From Chamaecyparis obtusa (taxonomy: Eukaryota > Streptophyta > Pinopsida > Cupressales > Cupressaceae): 64,000 nt of DNA. A program made the translations under genes and the position numbers. Positions 10,972 to 22,911 of this stretch are shown here, one piece after another. Positions within the stretch are counted from its first letter, which is position 1; the number at the start of each line of letters is the position of its first letter. The notes under the pieces are model-generated. The model saw only the letters and a program-made list of their open reading frames with translations, had not been told where the DNA came from and searched no databases. The stretch covers positions 1,185,001 through 1,249,000 of the forward strand of contig BSBK01002161.1 in the NCBI GenBank assembly GCA_027943335.1. The letters run 5' to 3'.

Positions 10972-11617
10972 ATGTGATGTGAGCATCCACTATCAATGAC
11001 CCATTCATTTTTTTATCAACATGCAAAACCAAAGCTTTCTCTTTTTTAGAATTATCTTCTTTAATAGCAATAAACACAATCTCTTCTTCACTAGCATCAG
11101 ATTCATCATCACTCACACTCTCTTCAACATAAAAACTTTTATGACCCTTAGGATGAAATTTCTTAGATCTAATCTTAGATCTCTTACAAACTTTATTAAG
11201 ACAACTAGATGCAATATGACCAATCTTATTACAGTTAAAGCATTTCAAAGGAAAATTTCCTTCATACTTACCGGAGCCCTTAGGTAGTCTTTTTGCAATC
11301 AAGACTTCAAGTTCATCAATCTTCTTTTCCTCTTCCATGATCTCTTCCCATTTCTTAGCATAGTGATTGAAGTTATCTTTAGAGGAGCTATCTCCCTTAT
11401 CATGCTTAGTCACGCTAGCTTTGAATGCAGTTTCAACCTTTGAAAGTTCCTTACTAAGAGTAGTTATTTCATAGGCACAAAGTCTACCAACCAAGGCTTC
11501 TCTTGAAATATCTCTTATAGTTCTCAATTCCTCAATGGTTTCAACCTTCTCATCATAACACACAAGAAAAGATCTCAAAATGTTATTTACAACTTTGTCA
11601 TTAGTCAAGGTACCACA
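10972..11617 (-). pseudogene. gag-pol: Copia gag, C-terminal part, and start of protease (element A)
   Basis: Starting beside the insertion of B, the frame reads gag helix (SFLVCYDEKVETIEEL), an acidic spacer and one zinc knuckle CFNCNKIGHIASSC (CX2CX4HX4C). It reaches the retropepsin region after a one-base frame change, where a second frame reads (W)-V-I-D-S-G-C-S-H-H, the copia protease active-site motif. The sequence stops inside the histidines at 10972, where element C begins. Confidence 0.8.
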
Positions 11618-12503
11618 TGTAATCAACTAAAACTGGACAAGATCATTTAAGTGATACATCAAGGCAAAAATTAATACAATTAAATGCAATTAAATCAAAT
11701 CAAGTCAAAATCAAAGAAAATTTGCAATCAAGCTAATAATCCGATTTAATTGAAAATCAAAAGCCATTAAATCAATTTAAAACTAATGAATTGTGATTAA
11801 TCAATAAATTGTACAATTAATCTAATTAATTGTATAGTTCAAATTAAATCAAATCAACCCATTTAAGGGGTACACATAGCTAAAAAAATTAAATAAATTT
11901 AATTAATTAATTTCTATTTTCTCTCAACCACCAAATGGGAGGAAAATTCATCAAACAATAGGAATTGAGGACCAAGCTCACATGGATCAAGCCTAAATTG
12001 AATCTCAATCACTCACTTGGAGAATACATCTTGTCCACTCATTTTGTCTTCTTCTCCCAAGCTTTGAGGACAAAATATTCAAATTGTCCCTAAAGGTGGA
12101 ACCATGGACTCAACTCTCATCTAACCTTGATCAACTCAACTACACCCCCTACCCTTGCCAAAATCTATAAAAGAAAGGCATAATTCACTCATTAATCATC
12201 CACAAATCTGAGAATAGCATCAAACCTCTTGCAAATTAGAGCTAGAAAGGAAAATTTAGAGTTAACTAGGCTTAATTTCACTTTGGAATTGAACTATTAG
12301 CTTTGTTTATCATTCATTCTTGTTTTAGGACTATAAATAATGGAAGCTTGCTGAGAGTTTTGCATTAGCATCCCTAAATAGAGATCCATAGAGTGTTTAA
12401 TTGTTCTTTATTTGTTAAAATAGCTTATTCTTTGTGGTAATTTAGTTATTTTATTCATTTATTTGCAATACAAACCCTATGAAGGTACTTTTTCTAGTAC
12501 ACA
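11618..12503 (+). repeat. 5' LTR of element B (886 bp)
   Basis: Starts TGTAATCA, ends GTACACA. A TATA box (TATAAAAG) lies at 12166-12173, 548 bases in, at the same offset as in the 3' LTR. Confidence 0.92.
12166..12173 (+). promoter_or_regulatory. TATA box of the element B 5' LTR
   Basis: TATAAAAG in an LTR that is otherwise promoter-like, conserved at 20152-20159 in the 3' LTR. Confidence 0.6.
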
Positions 12504-12506
12504 AAA

Positions 12507-12524
12507 TGGCACCCACCATGGGGC
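12507..12524 (+). other. Primer binding site of element B
   Basis: TGGCACCCACCATGGGGC starts three bases after the LTR and matches the site of element C apart from a CG to CA change. Confidence 0.65.
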
Positions 12525-12837
12525 ATTAGGCCTCATAAATTTATAAATTCGGAGAAGTAATTTTTTTTTTGCAAATCTTGTTTTACACTCTATTTTGCAC
12601 ATTAAACAACACTTTTGATACTTTCTCTAGTGCTTTTACCAGTTTCTCCAGTGCTTTTGAGGTCTGAAACAATGCTTCTACGACAAAGTATTGCATCTTT
12701 ACGTGGACTTTCAGTGCTTTCAAATCCTTCTATCTTCCGTCTTATTTCTTTCAGCGCATATACCCTGACTCTACAGCACATCCAATCAATTCTACAGCAC
12801 GTACACATTTCTTTATGCACATTTGATTCAATAAATA

Positions 12838-13040
12838 ATGCGTTTAAATTATGTTTCTATGCGTTTAAAATTTTCTGTTGTGCTTTTAATCATTTCTATT
12901 GCGCATTTAATCATTTCTGTTGTGCATTTAAAAAAAATTATGTTTCTGTGCTTTTAATCATTTCTGTTGCACTTTTAATCATTTATGTTGCGCTTTTATC
13001 ATTTATGCTGTACTTTTAATCATTTTTATCACACTTTCAA
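12838..13040 (+). repeat. Degenerate minisatellite, unit about 21 bp
   Basis: About eight copies of TTTCTGTTGYGCTTTTAATCA with substitutions and small indels (YGC = TGC, CGC or variants). The array lies in the leader of element B. Confidence 0.65.
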
Positions 13041-14178
13041 TTTTTTTAAAAAATTTTAAATTTTGACAGTAAATAATGTTTTCTCTATATTTTTTTTGAT
13101 GCCAGGACATAAAAAAAAATCAGAAAATAGAGGCCATAATCCGTAGTGAGGATAAAAACATCACAAAAAGGTTGAAAAGAGAAAAAAATCTTCATCTTAA
13201 TAGCTTTTTTGGGAGGATTTCAAGTAGGAAGGGGATGAATATAAAAATTACTTGCATATAATTGAATTGTATCAATCTAAATTTGTTTCATTGAATTGGA
13301 TTTTTACTCCTTAAGCTTGTCATTTTTTTCTCAATTTCTAAAAGAATGGAGTAAAATATAAATTGCTTGGATTTTCTTCACTTTGTTGTTTTGTGTTGAC
13401 TAAATTTTCAAAGAGGAGGCAAAGGAGTGGGAACGATTGCCACTAGGTGAGCATAAAAAATGGAAAATTCATCAAAAATGCCCCTAGCCTTAGCTAGCTT
13501 CGATTGAAGGTAAGCCTAAAACTTGCTCCAGTTTTGCTTAAATTGTGGCCTTGTGATTTTCACTATAATCTAGTAATTAAACTAGCATAAAGGATAAATC
13601 AAGAACTTAATCAATAAACCCCTTGTTTATGGAAAAGAGTAGAAATACTCAATTCCCATTAGTTAGTGGGTTTGGTAATTGAACCTTGTTAAAAGTGTTT
13701 GGGAATTGAGAAATAGATAGGGATATGCTCTTCACCTTTTGGTGAATCAAACTCCCAAAACCTATCTCTTCATTCCATTTTATTTCTTTCAATATGAACA
13801 TGCTAGATCCATAGTGAGCTCGCCTCCCGAGATTTTCCTTAATAAGGTTGGTGAGAGGGACAGCCCATAGTGGGATACATTTGCTTTTGCCGTAAAAATC
13901 CAACCCACTCTAAAATAAAATGCATGCATCCTTAATGGGGTGTGTGACAAAAGGATATTAAGCTTTTGAACTTCCTTGAGTAGTCCTTCGGGATTGCGCA
14001 AAAATCTAACATACCAGTGGTGGGAAGCCTCCTAATTTTGAAGGATGAAAATGTAATGTCCATTTTGAATGGAATCTTGATTAAATACCTTGATAAATTA
14101 GCAAGTCTACCTCATTAGAGCCATTTAAAAGCCAAATTTGGCCTTAGGTAGATTGCTTGGAAGAATTTATTATGATAA
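13041..14178 (+). other. Leader of element B, no gene seen
   Basis: Sequence between the minisatellite and the gag-like frame. It has short scattered frames but no family signature. The reverse-strand frames at 13649-14001 show no recognisable domain. Confidence 0.5.
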
Positions 14179-15786
14179 TTGATAAAATTATTGTGTTGTG
14201 CTCGAAGGTCTTTGATTACAAAAAGAAACCATCCATTAAGATCCAAAAATCAATTAACAATAAAGATTCAAAAGAATATTCTATTCACAAGAATTCAAGA
14301 AATGGAAAAAGAAATGGAAACATTATCCAACCAATTCTCATTAAGAACATTGTTTCCTTACCTCTATGATCAAGAAAAACATCATGAACGCCATATCTTT
14401 GATAATTAAAAATTTGATAAAAAAGAATATCATGAAAACCCTACATTTGATCAAAAATATCCTAATGATAAACCAATATTTGATGAAGAACCTATTTCAA
14501 AATATCAAGAGAATCTCATCTTTGATCAAGGAAATCAAGAGGAATTAGTCCCATCTCAACAATATTCATCATATAACAACTCTTTGAGAAACACAAATAC
14601 ATCCAAATATCCTTGGGATAGATCATTTACTCCTTTGGGAATTTCATACGAATTAGCTTTGGAAAAACTCCTTGAAAATGATCGCAGCACGTTGCCTCAA
14701 ATCACTTCATGTAGTTTTATCTTTTTGAGCAACTATTGTGCATATCATAGACATAATGAACATGAAACTTCAAATTGCATGGATTTGAAGCATAAAATCC
14801 AAAATCTTATTGATGATGACATAATTGAAATTAAAAATCCTAATGAATCATCTAATGAAGATACTTTTCTCAAGAAAGATCAAACTTATGAACACATGTC
14901 TAGTAGTGGTCCTCTTATAGCTTTCACCTATTCCACCATTCGTCCATTTCATATAGAAGCAAAGCTATCCAATATTCCTCCATCAAACAAAGATCCAAAC
15001 AGTTTTCATAATGACTATGTATACCCTCAAGGGCTACCTCTAAAAGAGATCCAAGCTAACCTACATCTTGCTACAAACTTCTTTCATGCTTCAAAGGTTA
15101 TAGACTCCAAGCCTTCATGTGCTACAATGCCTATTGTACCTATTTTAAATGAACATTTATCATCCCTTCAAGAATCCCTCGTGCGGATCCAAACCCCTAC
15201 ATTGTCCTTAGAAGTGGCTCCATGTCGAGAGACTAATCAAAAGTGAAAATAAACAAGTCTTATGAAGGATCAAGATCAAGATAATATCCCTTCTTATCCT
15301 ATAGTTGACCAAAGTCACATACCCCAAGAATCCCATGATGATCCCTTCATACCATTCCACTTCTTTCAAGAAGATATCCTTCCATCTCAAGCACCCCATA
15401 TTCCTTCAGTTCCTATATCATATCCATCTCCTAAGCAAGATCAAGGTATTCCTTCCATCTCTAATGAACTTATGGAAAATCAAAAGAAAAGTATTCTTCC
15501 TAGGCTATCAAAAGATCCTTGTCAAGATCAAAGTACCCCAACATCCACTTTTCATAAGCCTCCATATCTATCTCAAGATTCAACTACTCCTATCAAAGTC
15601 ACTCCTATCAAAGCTACATATAAGCCTATTGTTACAAAGATAAATCCAAAAGACAAAAGCCTTGGCCATGCAGCTCAAAATAAAGATGTTGAAATCCCTC
15701 CCACATCCCATTTACCTCCATTTGTGCATAAGCATATTCCTTATACATCCTCCAAATCCATCCTTGGTCCCTATATCCCAACTTGA
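14179..15786 (+). pseudogene. Degenerate gag-like ORF of element B
   Basis: One frame runs through 14179-15786 with few stops (TAA at 14407 and a pair of stops near 15244-15252). Residues near 14620-14820 resemble the C-terminal gag region of Tat/Athila-type gypsy elements: FTPLGISYELALEKLL, then CAYHRHNEHETSNCMDLK, then IQNLIDDD. The C-x-Y-H-R, H, C and L-K spacing is the typical zinc-binding stretch. After it the frame becomes rich in Pro, Ser, His and Gln, with no protease or polymerase. The N-terminal gag core was not recognised. Confidence 0.6.
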
Positions 15787-15890
15787 AACCTTATACATCC
15801 TCCAAATCCATCCTTGGTCCCTATATCCCAAACTTGAAACCTCATACATCCTCCAAATCCATATTGGGCCCTTACATTCCTCCATGAACC
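15741..15890 (+). repeat. Three tandem copies of a 50-51 bp unit
   Basis: Units start TTATACATCCTCCAAATCCA at 15741, 15791 and (as TCATACATCC) 15842. The first lies at the end of the open frame; the extra copies shift and end it. Confidence 0.85.
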
Positions 15891-16109
15891 TTTCCTACCA
15901 TCCCTATCCCACCATCCCCTTACCTTACCATGTATCAAGATCAACAAAGACATACATACTTGAGAAACCAAGCACCCATCCATGCCAATCCTCCATATTA
16001 GACCATCCATATGAACCATCCATATCAACCTTATTCATCCACCAATCCCAAGTCCTTTGGAAGAAATTTGAATGCGCAACATAACAATTAGAAATCCAAG
16101 AATCCACTT

Positions 16110-16715
16110 ATGTATGAAGAGCACCATGTCCCATCTAATCGACATGTGAATGAAATAAAAAAAGAAATATTCAAGAGACCACAAAGGTCCATCAAGAAAA
16201 AAGAAAAATCAAAGAAAATGTGGGTTCCTAAATCCCTCATCGAAGAAATGCATTCTAAAGCATCCAAAAGGAAAGAAAAATTAAAGAAAGTGTGGATTCC
16301 CAAGTCACTTTTGAAGGACTTACACACAAAAGAGAAATCAAAGTTGGCATTCAAGCTTCCAAAGGCTTCCACTTCACATTCTCCCAAACATATTCCATCT
16401 TATCCATCCATTTTGGGTCCTTGTGTCCCAAGATCCATATCCTCTCTTACATCAAAATCTCAAGCTATTTCACCCATTTTTCCTCCATTATTCCACTACC
16501 CTTCAAGGTGTGTATTGATGTTGATCTTGATAATACTTCTTATCCTCCTATTCATTATCCTTTCATTCCCTTTTTCATGCCCACACATGGAAAGACTTAT
16601 TATCCTCTCATTCATTATCCTTCCATTTCCATTATCCAATCCATTGCATAAATCTTTAGCCACCCTTTACCTTATCCACCATATCACCTTTCCATCACCA
16701 TATCACCATCTTTGA
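16110..16715 (+). pseudogene. Lys/Pro/Ser-rich ORF of element B, unknown
   Basis: An open frame of 201 codons in a different phase from the upstream gag-like frame. It contains two imperfect repeats of about 20 residues, SKKMWVPKSLIEEMHSK and LKKVWIPKSLLKDLHTK, then a Ser/Pro-rich tail that turns into hydrophobic low complexity. It may be the displaced continuation of the gag-like protein; the function is unknown. No enzyme motif is present. Confidence 0.4.
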
Positions 16716-19603
16716 GCATACCTTTCAGCGGCCTTGGCCCATCATATCATACCTTTTCAAGGAGTATCCAAAGAGCACGAGGCTTGAGTCCCTCCAAAAA
16801 AAAAATTGAAAAAAAGAAGAAAAAGAAAAGAAAAGAAATCCATCCTATGGTGAAAACCACTTCTTGTGGCATCTTGGACAAGTACCATGATGAAAACCTG
16901 GAAAAAAAGCGTCATGCGTAATTCCTCTCTCGTGCACTCTACACTTGGGGGAAAGTTTCATCCATCATATCCTCCATCTTTCTACCATTGATCTCACTTG
17001 CATCTATATTACATCTTTTGCCTTTGATCTTGACAAGTTTGAACATATCCATGAGCATTAAGTATCTTGACATGAGTTATCCTATCCATCAGCCTATTCA
17101 CTTGTTGTGTTCACACTACCTTATCATGATCTTGCTTATCCTAAAGTCACCTTCATTATTTCTAAGAAGCCTTCCCATAATCCCAAACCATTCACTCATA
17201 GCCTTCACCGCCCCTTTATCATGATTGTGTGATCCTATCCACATTGATCCCTTAATCTTGATCCAATTGAAAAATAAAAGAAAAAAAATTGTTAGTAAAA
17301 GTCGCTTGATATGTCCACTCCTTTGGACCATTGTCATGATACCAGGTCATTATTCAATATGTTATCCAACACCACATCATTGGCCTATATTGAGATATTA
17401 TTTTTCCCTAGCTTGGATAATCTTGAGGAGATGGTCCTATGGGTAACACACTTGCTTCATCCATCATTGCCTATTCATTGGTGAATCATCAGTTTGCAAA
17501 TCCATATTTCATGTCCTATACCTTGCTAGAGATTGGGGACAAATTCAATGAGATCTTGTTTGAGAACTAGTAATCTCTAAAAATCTAAAATAAATAAAAA
17601 AGTGAAAATGTTCCTCAAATAATCCAAAAATTACAAAATATCTAAAATCTAAGAAACATAAAAAATATCTAAAATTCAAAAACATAAAAAATATCTAAAA
17701 TCCAAAAAAAATAAAAAATATCTAAAATTCAAAAACATAAAAAAATCTCTAAAAATCCAAAAACATCAAAAATCTTTTTAAAAGTCAAAAAATAAATAAA
17801 TCTAAAAATCTAAAAATTATAAATCTTAAGTAAACACTCAAAAGTTGCATTGCCCAACAAAGCATGATCTTTGCTGAATCAAACTAGGGGCACCAATCTA
17901 AATTCAATAAGCTTATCAAAATAGACACAAGTTGGCTCAAAATCATTGCATCAAAATTGAAAAATTGCTACACTTGAACTTATTGATTAATATTACATTT
18001 CAAATATCCAAATACTTGATCTAAACAAAAACATTTGACAAATCAAATCTAAATCTAAAAATATTAATTAAATAAATAAAATCATCAAACAACAAATCAG
18101 ATCAAAATCTAAAAGGTTTAAACATAACTAAGGATCAAAGTGGATGAAGTTTTTGAAATATGGATCTACAAACAAAAGCAAAAATGTTCAAAGTGATTAC
18201 TTGATTGGTGAAATCATGTCTTTTTAGCAAATCGATGGTGGTTGACTAGATGAGCAATGATGAAGACATGATATTTTCTTGATTTCTTCTTGAGTTCTTG
18301 TCAGGTTGATTCATAGCAGTATGTGAATCTGTCTAATGACATGATCATCAAAGAATCATCGAGGACATTTGTATATGAAAGGGATCAATTCTTTGTCTAT
18401 TTACTTGAAATTGTTAAAATCCAAGGAAAGAGGTACTCATATCATCATGGTTAAACCAGTGAGGGTTGTACCAATTTCATGTTCCAAAAGCTCAATGATG
18501 AAAATAAGCATCTAAATTCTGAATAGTGACAACTAGCTGCATCCATATAGATTAATTGCATGTTAGTTTGCATGGGTGGATCCTTTTTCTCAATATATGT
18601 AAGGAAAGCTAAAGGGGGTAGAGTTATCATCATCAAAAGACCAAATCAAGATACATCAAATGATCAATGATATCATCAATGGTACATCATCAAATCTATT
18701 GAAATCTACATCATCAAATCTCCATCAATATATAATCAAAGTCTTGACTAACATCATCAATGTCTAAAGTATCCATCATCAAAAATCATGTTCAATCTGA
18801 TCATCAAAGGTACATCAATGTCATCAAGATATATCATCAAAATGATTCATGCTTCATCAAGGACATCATCAATAATAAATCATGTTGATCAACTAGGGGC
18901 AACCTAATCCTGTTCATCACCTTCTCTTCTATCAATCCCTATTTTGCATCATGAGAACATCCAATCAACCCCATATCATCAAAACATCTATCTAATTATA
19001 TCAAATCAAATATCAAGCAGTAAAATCATCCAAGTGATCATCTAACATCAATCAACTTATCCTATCAGATTGACATCAACATCAACCAAGTGATTCTGAC
19101 GAACATCAAATGATACCAAACCATCATCAACTTATCTGGAGCATCAACATCTTATCAATCAAATTTTTTCTCATCAAATTCTCTCATGATCGAGGCATTT
19201 CCAAATTTCTATATTAGGAAACAAATCAAAATTTCTCATTCTCAGCCAAATCATCCAAAATCATTTCAATTCATTTCCCAAGGGGGCATACACTCGAATT
19301 ATCAAGATCATCGAATCGGAGGCATAACATTAAATCAAAGCTCAATCTTTCATCAAAAAAAAATTCACTTAACAATCGAGTGGGGCATCCAACATCGAAT
19401 TGGAGCAAATCATGCATCATATCAGCGAACTATCATCATATCGACCATCAAGGACTTAAAACTACATCAAATCTATCATCAAAATTTGTATCTTCTATTG
19501 AGCATCGAATTAGACATCAATTTTAATCAAGACTTCGCATCACAAATTATTAGGGCATTCTTTGAATCAATATGCTTCACATGTCGACTCAAAGAGGGGC
19601 ATT
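16716..19603 (+). other. Low-complexity 3' half of element B, no gene seen
   Basis: 17590-17830 is an A-rich array of TCTAAAAATCC/AAAAACATAAAAAATA variants. From about 18640 to 19400 the sequence is dominated by CATCATCAA, CATCAAT and TCATCAAAT words. A purine-rich AAAGAGGGGCAT near 19591-19602 just before the 3' LTR is the likely polypurine tract. Confidence 0.6.
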
Positions 19604-20489
19604 TGTAATCATTGAAAATTGGACAAGATCATTTAAGTGAGAAATCAAGGCAAAAATCAATACAATTAAATGCAATTAAATCAAATCAAGTCAAAATCAA
19701 AGAAAAATTGCAATCAAGCTAATAATCTGATTTAATTGAAAATCAAAAGCCATTAAATCAATTTAAAACTAATGAATCATGATTAATCAATAAATTGTAC
19801 AATTAATCTAATTAATTGTATAGTTCAAATTAAATCAAATCAACCCATTTAAGGGGTACACATGGCTAAACAAATTAAATAAATTTAATTAATTAATTCT
19901 TATTTTCTCTCAACCACCAAATGGGAGGAAAACTCATCAACCAATAGGAATTGAGGACCAAGCTCACATGGATCAAGCCTAAATTGAATCTCAATCACTC
20001 ACTTGGAGAATACATCTAATCCACTCATTTTGTCTTCTTGTCCCAAGCTTTGAGGACAAAATATTTAAATTGTCCCTAAAGGTGGAACCATGGACTCAAC
20101 TCTCATCTAACCTTGATCAACTCAACTACACCCCCTACCCTTGCCAAAATCTATAAAAGAAAGGCATAATTCACTTATTAATCATCCACAAATCTGAGAA
20201 TAGCATCAAACCTCTTGCAAATTAGAGCTAGAAAAGAAAATTTAGAGTTAATTGGGCTTAATTTCACTTTGGAATTGAACTATTAGCTTTGTTTATCATT
20301 CATTCTCATTTTAGGACTGTCACTAATGGAAGCTTGCTAAGAGCTTTGCATTAGCATCCCTAAATAGAGATCCATAGAGTGCTTAATTGTTCTTTATTTG
20401 TTAAAATAGCTTATTCTTTGTGGTAATTTAGTTATTTTATTCATTTATTTGCAATACTAACCCTATGAAGGTACTTTTTATAGTACACA
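19604..20489 (+). repeat. 3' LTR of element B (886 bp)
   Basis: Starts TGTAATCATTG, ends GTACACA, the same length as the 5' LTR, with TATAAAAG at 20152-20159. Confidence 0.92.
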
Positions 20490-20929
20490 CCACCAACACA
20501 TCTGATTGCACAAATTAGATCATTTACTCTCTTCATATAGGTTGAGACAGTTTTTCTTGCACTCATCTTCATATCTTCATACTTTCCTTTAAGACCCCGC
20601 AGCTTATCGTTCTTAACATACTTATCACCTTCATAAATAGTTTATAATTTAGTCCATACCTCATGCACTATCCTCAATTCATAGATGTGAGAATACTTTG
20701 AATTTGAGAAGGCACTGATCAAGGCTTCCCTGGCTATCCTGTTCTCCATGAATCCCTTCTTTTCATCAACAATAACCTAAGAAAAGTCATTAGGTGTGGT
20801 GTAGGTCTTCTCTGTAATATCTCAATATTTATTTCCCATGCATATCAGATAAGTAGTCATCTAATCCTTCCATATCAAGTAGTTTCTTTCATCAAACTCA
20901 GGGTTTTATTTCCTCATGCTTTCCATGTC
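20490..20929 (-). pseudogene. gag: Copia gag, N-terminal part (element A)
   Basis: The minus strand starts ATG at 20929 and reads through the copia gag core: FDERNYLIWKD, then KKGFMENRIAREALISAF, VWTKL, YEGDKYVKNDKL, and KRVNDLICAIRCVGG at the break. This is the Retrotran_gag_2 (UBN2) pattern. It has four internal stops, most where other copia gags have Trp or Gln. The frame resumes at 11617 after the insertion of element B. Confidence 0.82.
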
Positions 20930-20950
20930 AAATCTTCTTCAAAAGGTCTT

Positions 20951-20962
20951 AGCTCTGATACC
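20951..20962 (-). other. Primer binding site of element A (initiator Met tRNA type)
   Basis: TGGTATCAGAGC on the minus strand, two bases from the LTR. It is the standard plant copia primer sequence complementary to the 3' end of initiator tRNA-Met. Confidence 0.88.
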
Positions 20963-20964
20963 AA

Positions 20965-22351
20965 TTGTTAGACCCAAAAGGAGGCAAGCACAATTGAGGG
21001 GGGTGGGGTTTTGAATCGGTTATGTACTAACAATTAAAACTTTAAAATGCTTTAACCAATTAATGATTTGAAAGATAAACAATAATGCAAGATCCACAAG
21101 ACTTGACACAAAATACCAAATTTGTTTTCAAGAAAACCTAGTTAAGGGAAAATCTCGGTAGGAGTCAAACCCATTAGATAGATGTACTCTGTTAAAAGTA
21201 CTGCCCTATTAAGAGAAAATGAAAACAAAATAAGAATGTACATGCATTCACAGGCCCACTGCCTAGAGCTCATTTCTCACAATACAATGATATGAGGTCA
21301 GTCAGGTTCATTAATCAATCTCTGATTACAATTCACAAGGATGGACAAACTATCCAATATGACTAAATTGACTTATAGCATATGCAATGCCAATACAGTT
21401 TTAATGAAGTACAAATTTTGTCTCAGTTGTAGAATACAAACATCCTTCTTCTTTTATCTTCCCACACACACTTCACAATCATAAAATGATTGCCCATTTA
21501 TACATATTACAATGAACAAACCACAACAAGGTCGACTAATACCTATAAGATCAAATGATACAAATATTATACTCAAACTACATTGTGATCCAAATCAAGT
21601 TGGCCAAGACTTAGATAGGAAACAAAGAACCATCCTCAAACACACAACAACTTTGCCAAATCTGCACCAAGAATCGCAAGACGTTACTTCACCAAGTCGG
21701 CTAGGACCTAAATGAAGAAATGCCAACACGCTAGCAAATCGCTAAATGTAATCACCTCTATCAATGTGAACCATCAACATGGTCAATAACACGATTCGAG
21801 AATACCAACAAGAAGAAAGAATAGCTTCCAGAACCTTCACGTCAACTTGATCTCAAAACCTACACTCATCTCTGCATTGAGTACCAGCAACACTAAATAT
21901 AAAACTTTGTCACACTTAAAAGGCATCTTGTTGAACTCTAAATCATGAACAACACTAGTTGAGGAAACAACAATAAATCCCAACATTACCACTAGCTTCG
22001 CATCAACTGAATCAACAACACCAATCCTCACCGAAGTAGGAACTCAACCTCTTACACGAGAATATTGAAATACTAGCACCTAATAAATCAACCATATCTT
22101 ACTCAAACTATTATGCGAACATTTGTAAGTTGACCAGAATCAACTACAAGCATATCTGTAACATCATCTATAATTGCAACAAAAGATCTTCAACATATCA
22201 CCTGATCAACTGAAATCATCTTCTTTAAACAAACTAAACACATTGTCTACAACATCAATAGTATGTTAACATCAATGACAAAGCATTAATGCCAGCACAC
22301 ATAAATAAGGTCTAATCAACAATCTCTGATAAACTCAACAATTTCCCAACA
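20965..22351 (-). repeat. 5' LTR of element A (1387 bp)
   Basis: In plus coordinates it runs TGTTAGACCC...CCCAACA, so on its own strand it begins TGTTGGGAAATTG and ends in TAACA next to the primer site. No second copy is present in the window. Confidence 0.8.
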
Positions 22352-22911
22352 CATGATGGTTTTCGGTTGATTTTCACATGGAAAGTTTTTGATGAATATA
22401 TTAATTTTTTTTTCAAAAGCTCAGCATTTAAAGCTATTGCAAGCTGTGATCACATATAACATGTATTTTGCTAGGGCTTTGTTCAAATGCCCCTTATTCC
22501 ATTAGCATTGATGATGTGTGTTTTATCATTCTTGTTAGTTGTACAATGTATCATGATCCCCTCTAGAAGACTTGACACTAGTTGGAGCTTGTTTGAAACG
22601 CTTTCTCCACAACATTCATCAATAGATATATTCCTTACATTTTTTCTTTTCAATATCAACTTTCACAACTATATTATTAAAATTGATTTTTACAAGTGTA
22701 CTTTCTCCCGCATCTCAACTTCTATTGTTACAAGATAATTAACCATAAATATTTAAGTAATAAATATTTTTCACCTTTAGGGTTTGAAGATCTATAAATT
22801 AAATTTGTACATGATAACAAACAAGCACTATTGAGGATAGGGGTGACTTGTTTTCTTAGCCACTTGTTGGTTGTCTTGTTTTGATGGAAGTCATCTACGA
22901 AATTATTTTAG
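22352..22911. other. Flanking sequence, no gene seen
   Basis: AT-rich sequence beside the LTR of A. A plus-strand frame of 83 codons at 22487-22738 is hydrophobic and matches nothing I recognise; the first bases after 22351 (CATGA) would be the duplication of A. Confidence 0.4.

Larger units (their letters stand above)
11618..20489 (+). mobile_element. Element B: gypsy-type LTR retrotransposon lacking pol
   Basis: The two LTRs are each 886 bp (11618-12503 and 19604-20489) and differ at roughly 4% of sites by eye. The element is flanked by CCACA (11613-11617) and CCACC (20490-20494), a five-base duplication with one mismatch; the host frame needs CCACC. The internal part has a gypsy-like primer site, a leader, a degenerate gag-like ORF and long low-complexity sequence. 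No reverse transcriptase, integrase or RNase H motif is visible in about 7 kb, so mobility required a helper. Confidence 0.9.
10972..22351 (-). mobile_element. Element A: Ty1/copia retrotransposon split by nested insertions
   Basis: The minus-strand 5' LTR (20965-22351), iMet primer site (20951-20962) and gag (20929 down to 20490, continuing at 11617 down to 10972) belong to one element. Its gag is opened by element B (11618-20489) and its protease start by element C. Remaining pol and the 3' LTR should lie beyond the left edge. Joining 20490 to 11617 restores a continuous gag reading order, which supports the reconstruction. Confidence 0.82.

Noticed and set aside
18640..19400. CATCATCAA-rich stretch as a coding His/Ile-rich protein or satellite
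   Set aside because: No stable period or long open frame; best seen as low-complexity sequence of element B.
20951..20962. Possible tRNA-Met gene fragment
   Set aside because: Only the 12-base primer complement is present, next to an LTR; no cloverleaf.
22487..22738. 83-codon hydrophobic plus-strand frame
   Set aside because: Composition looks like chance translation of T-rich DNA; no neighbours or conservation to support it.
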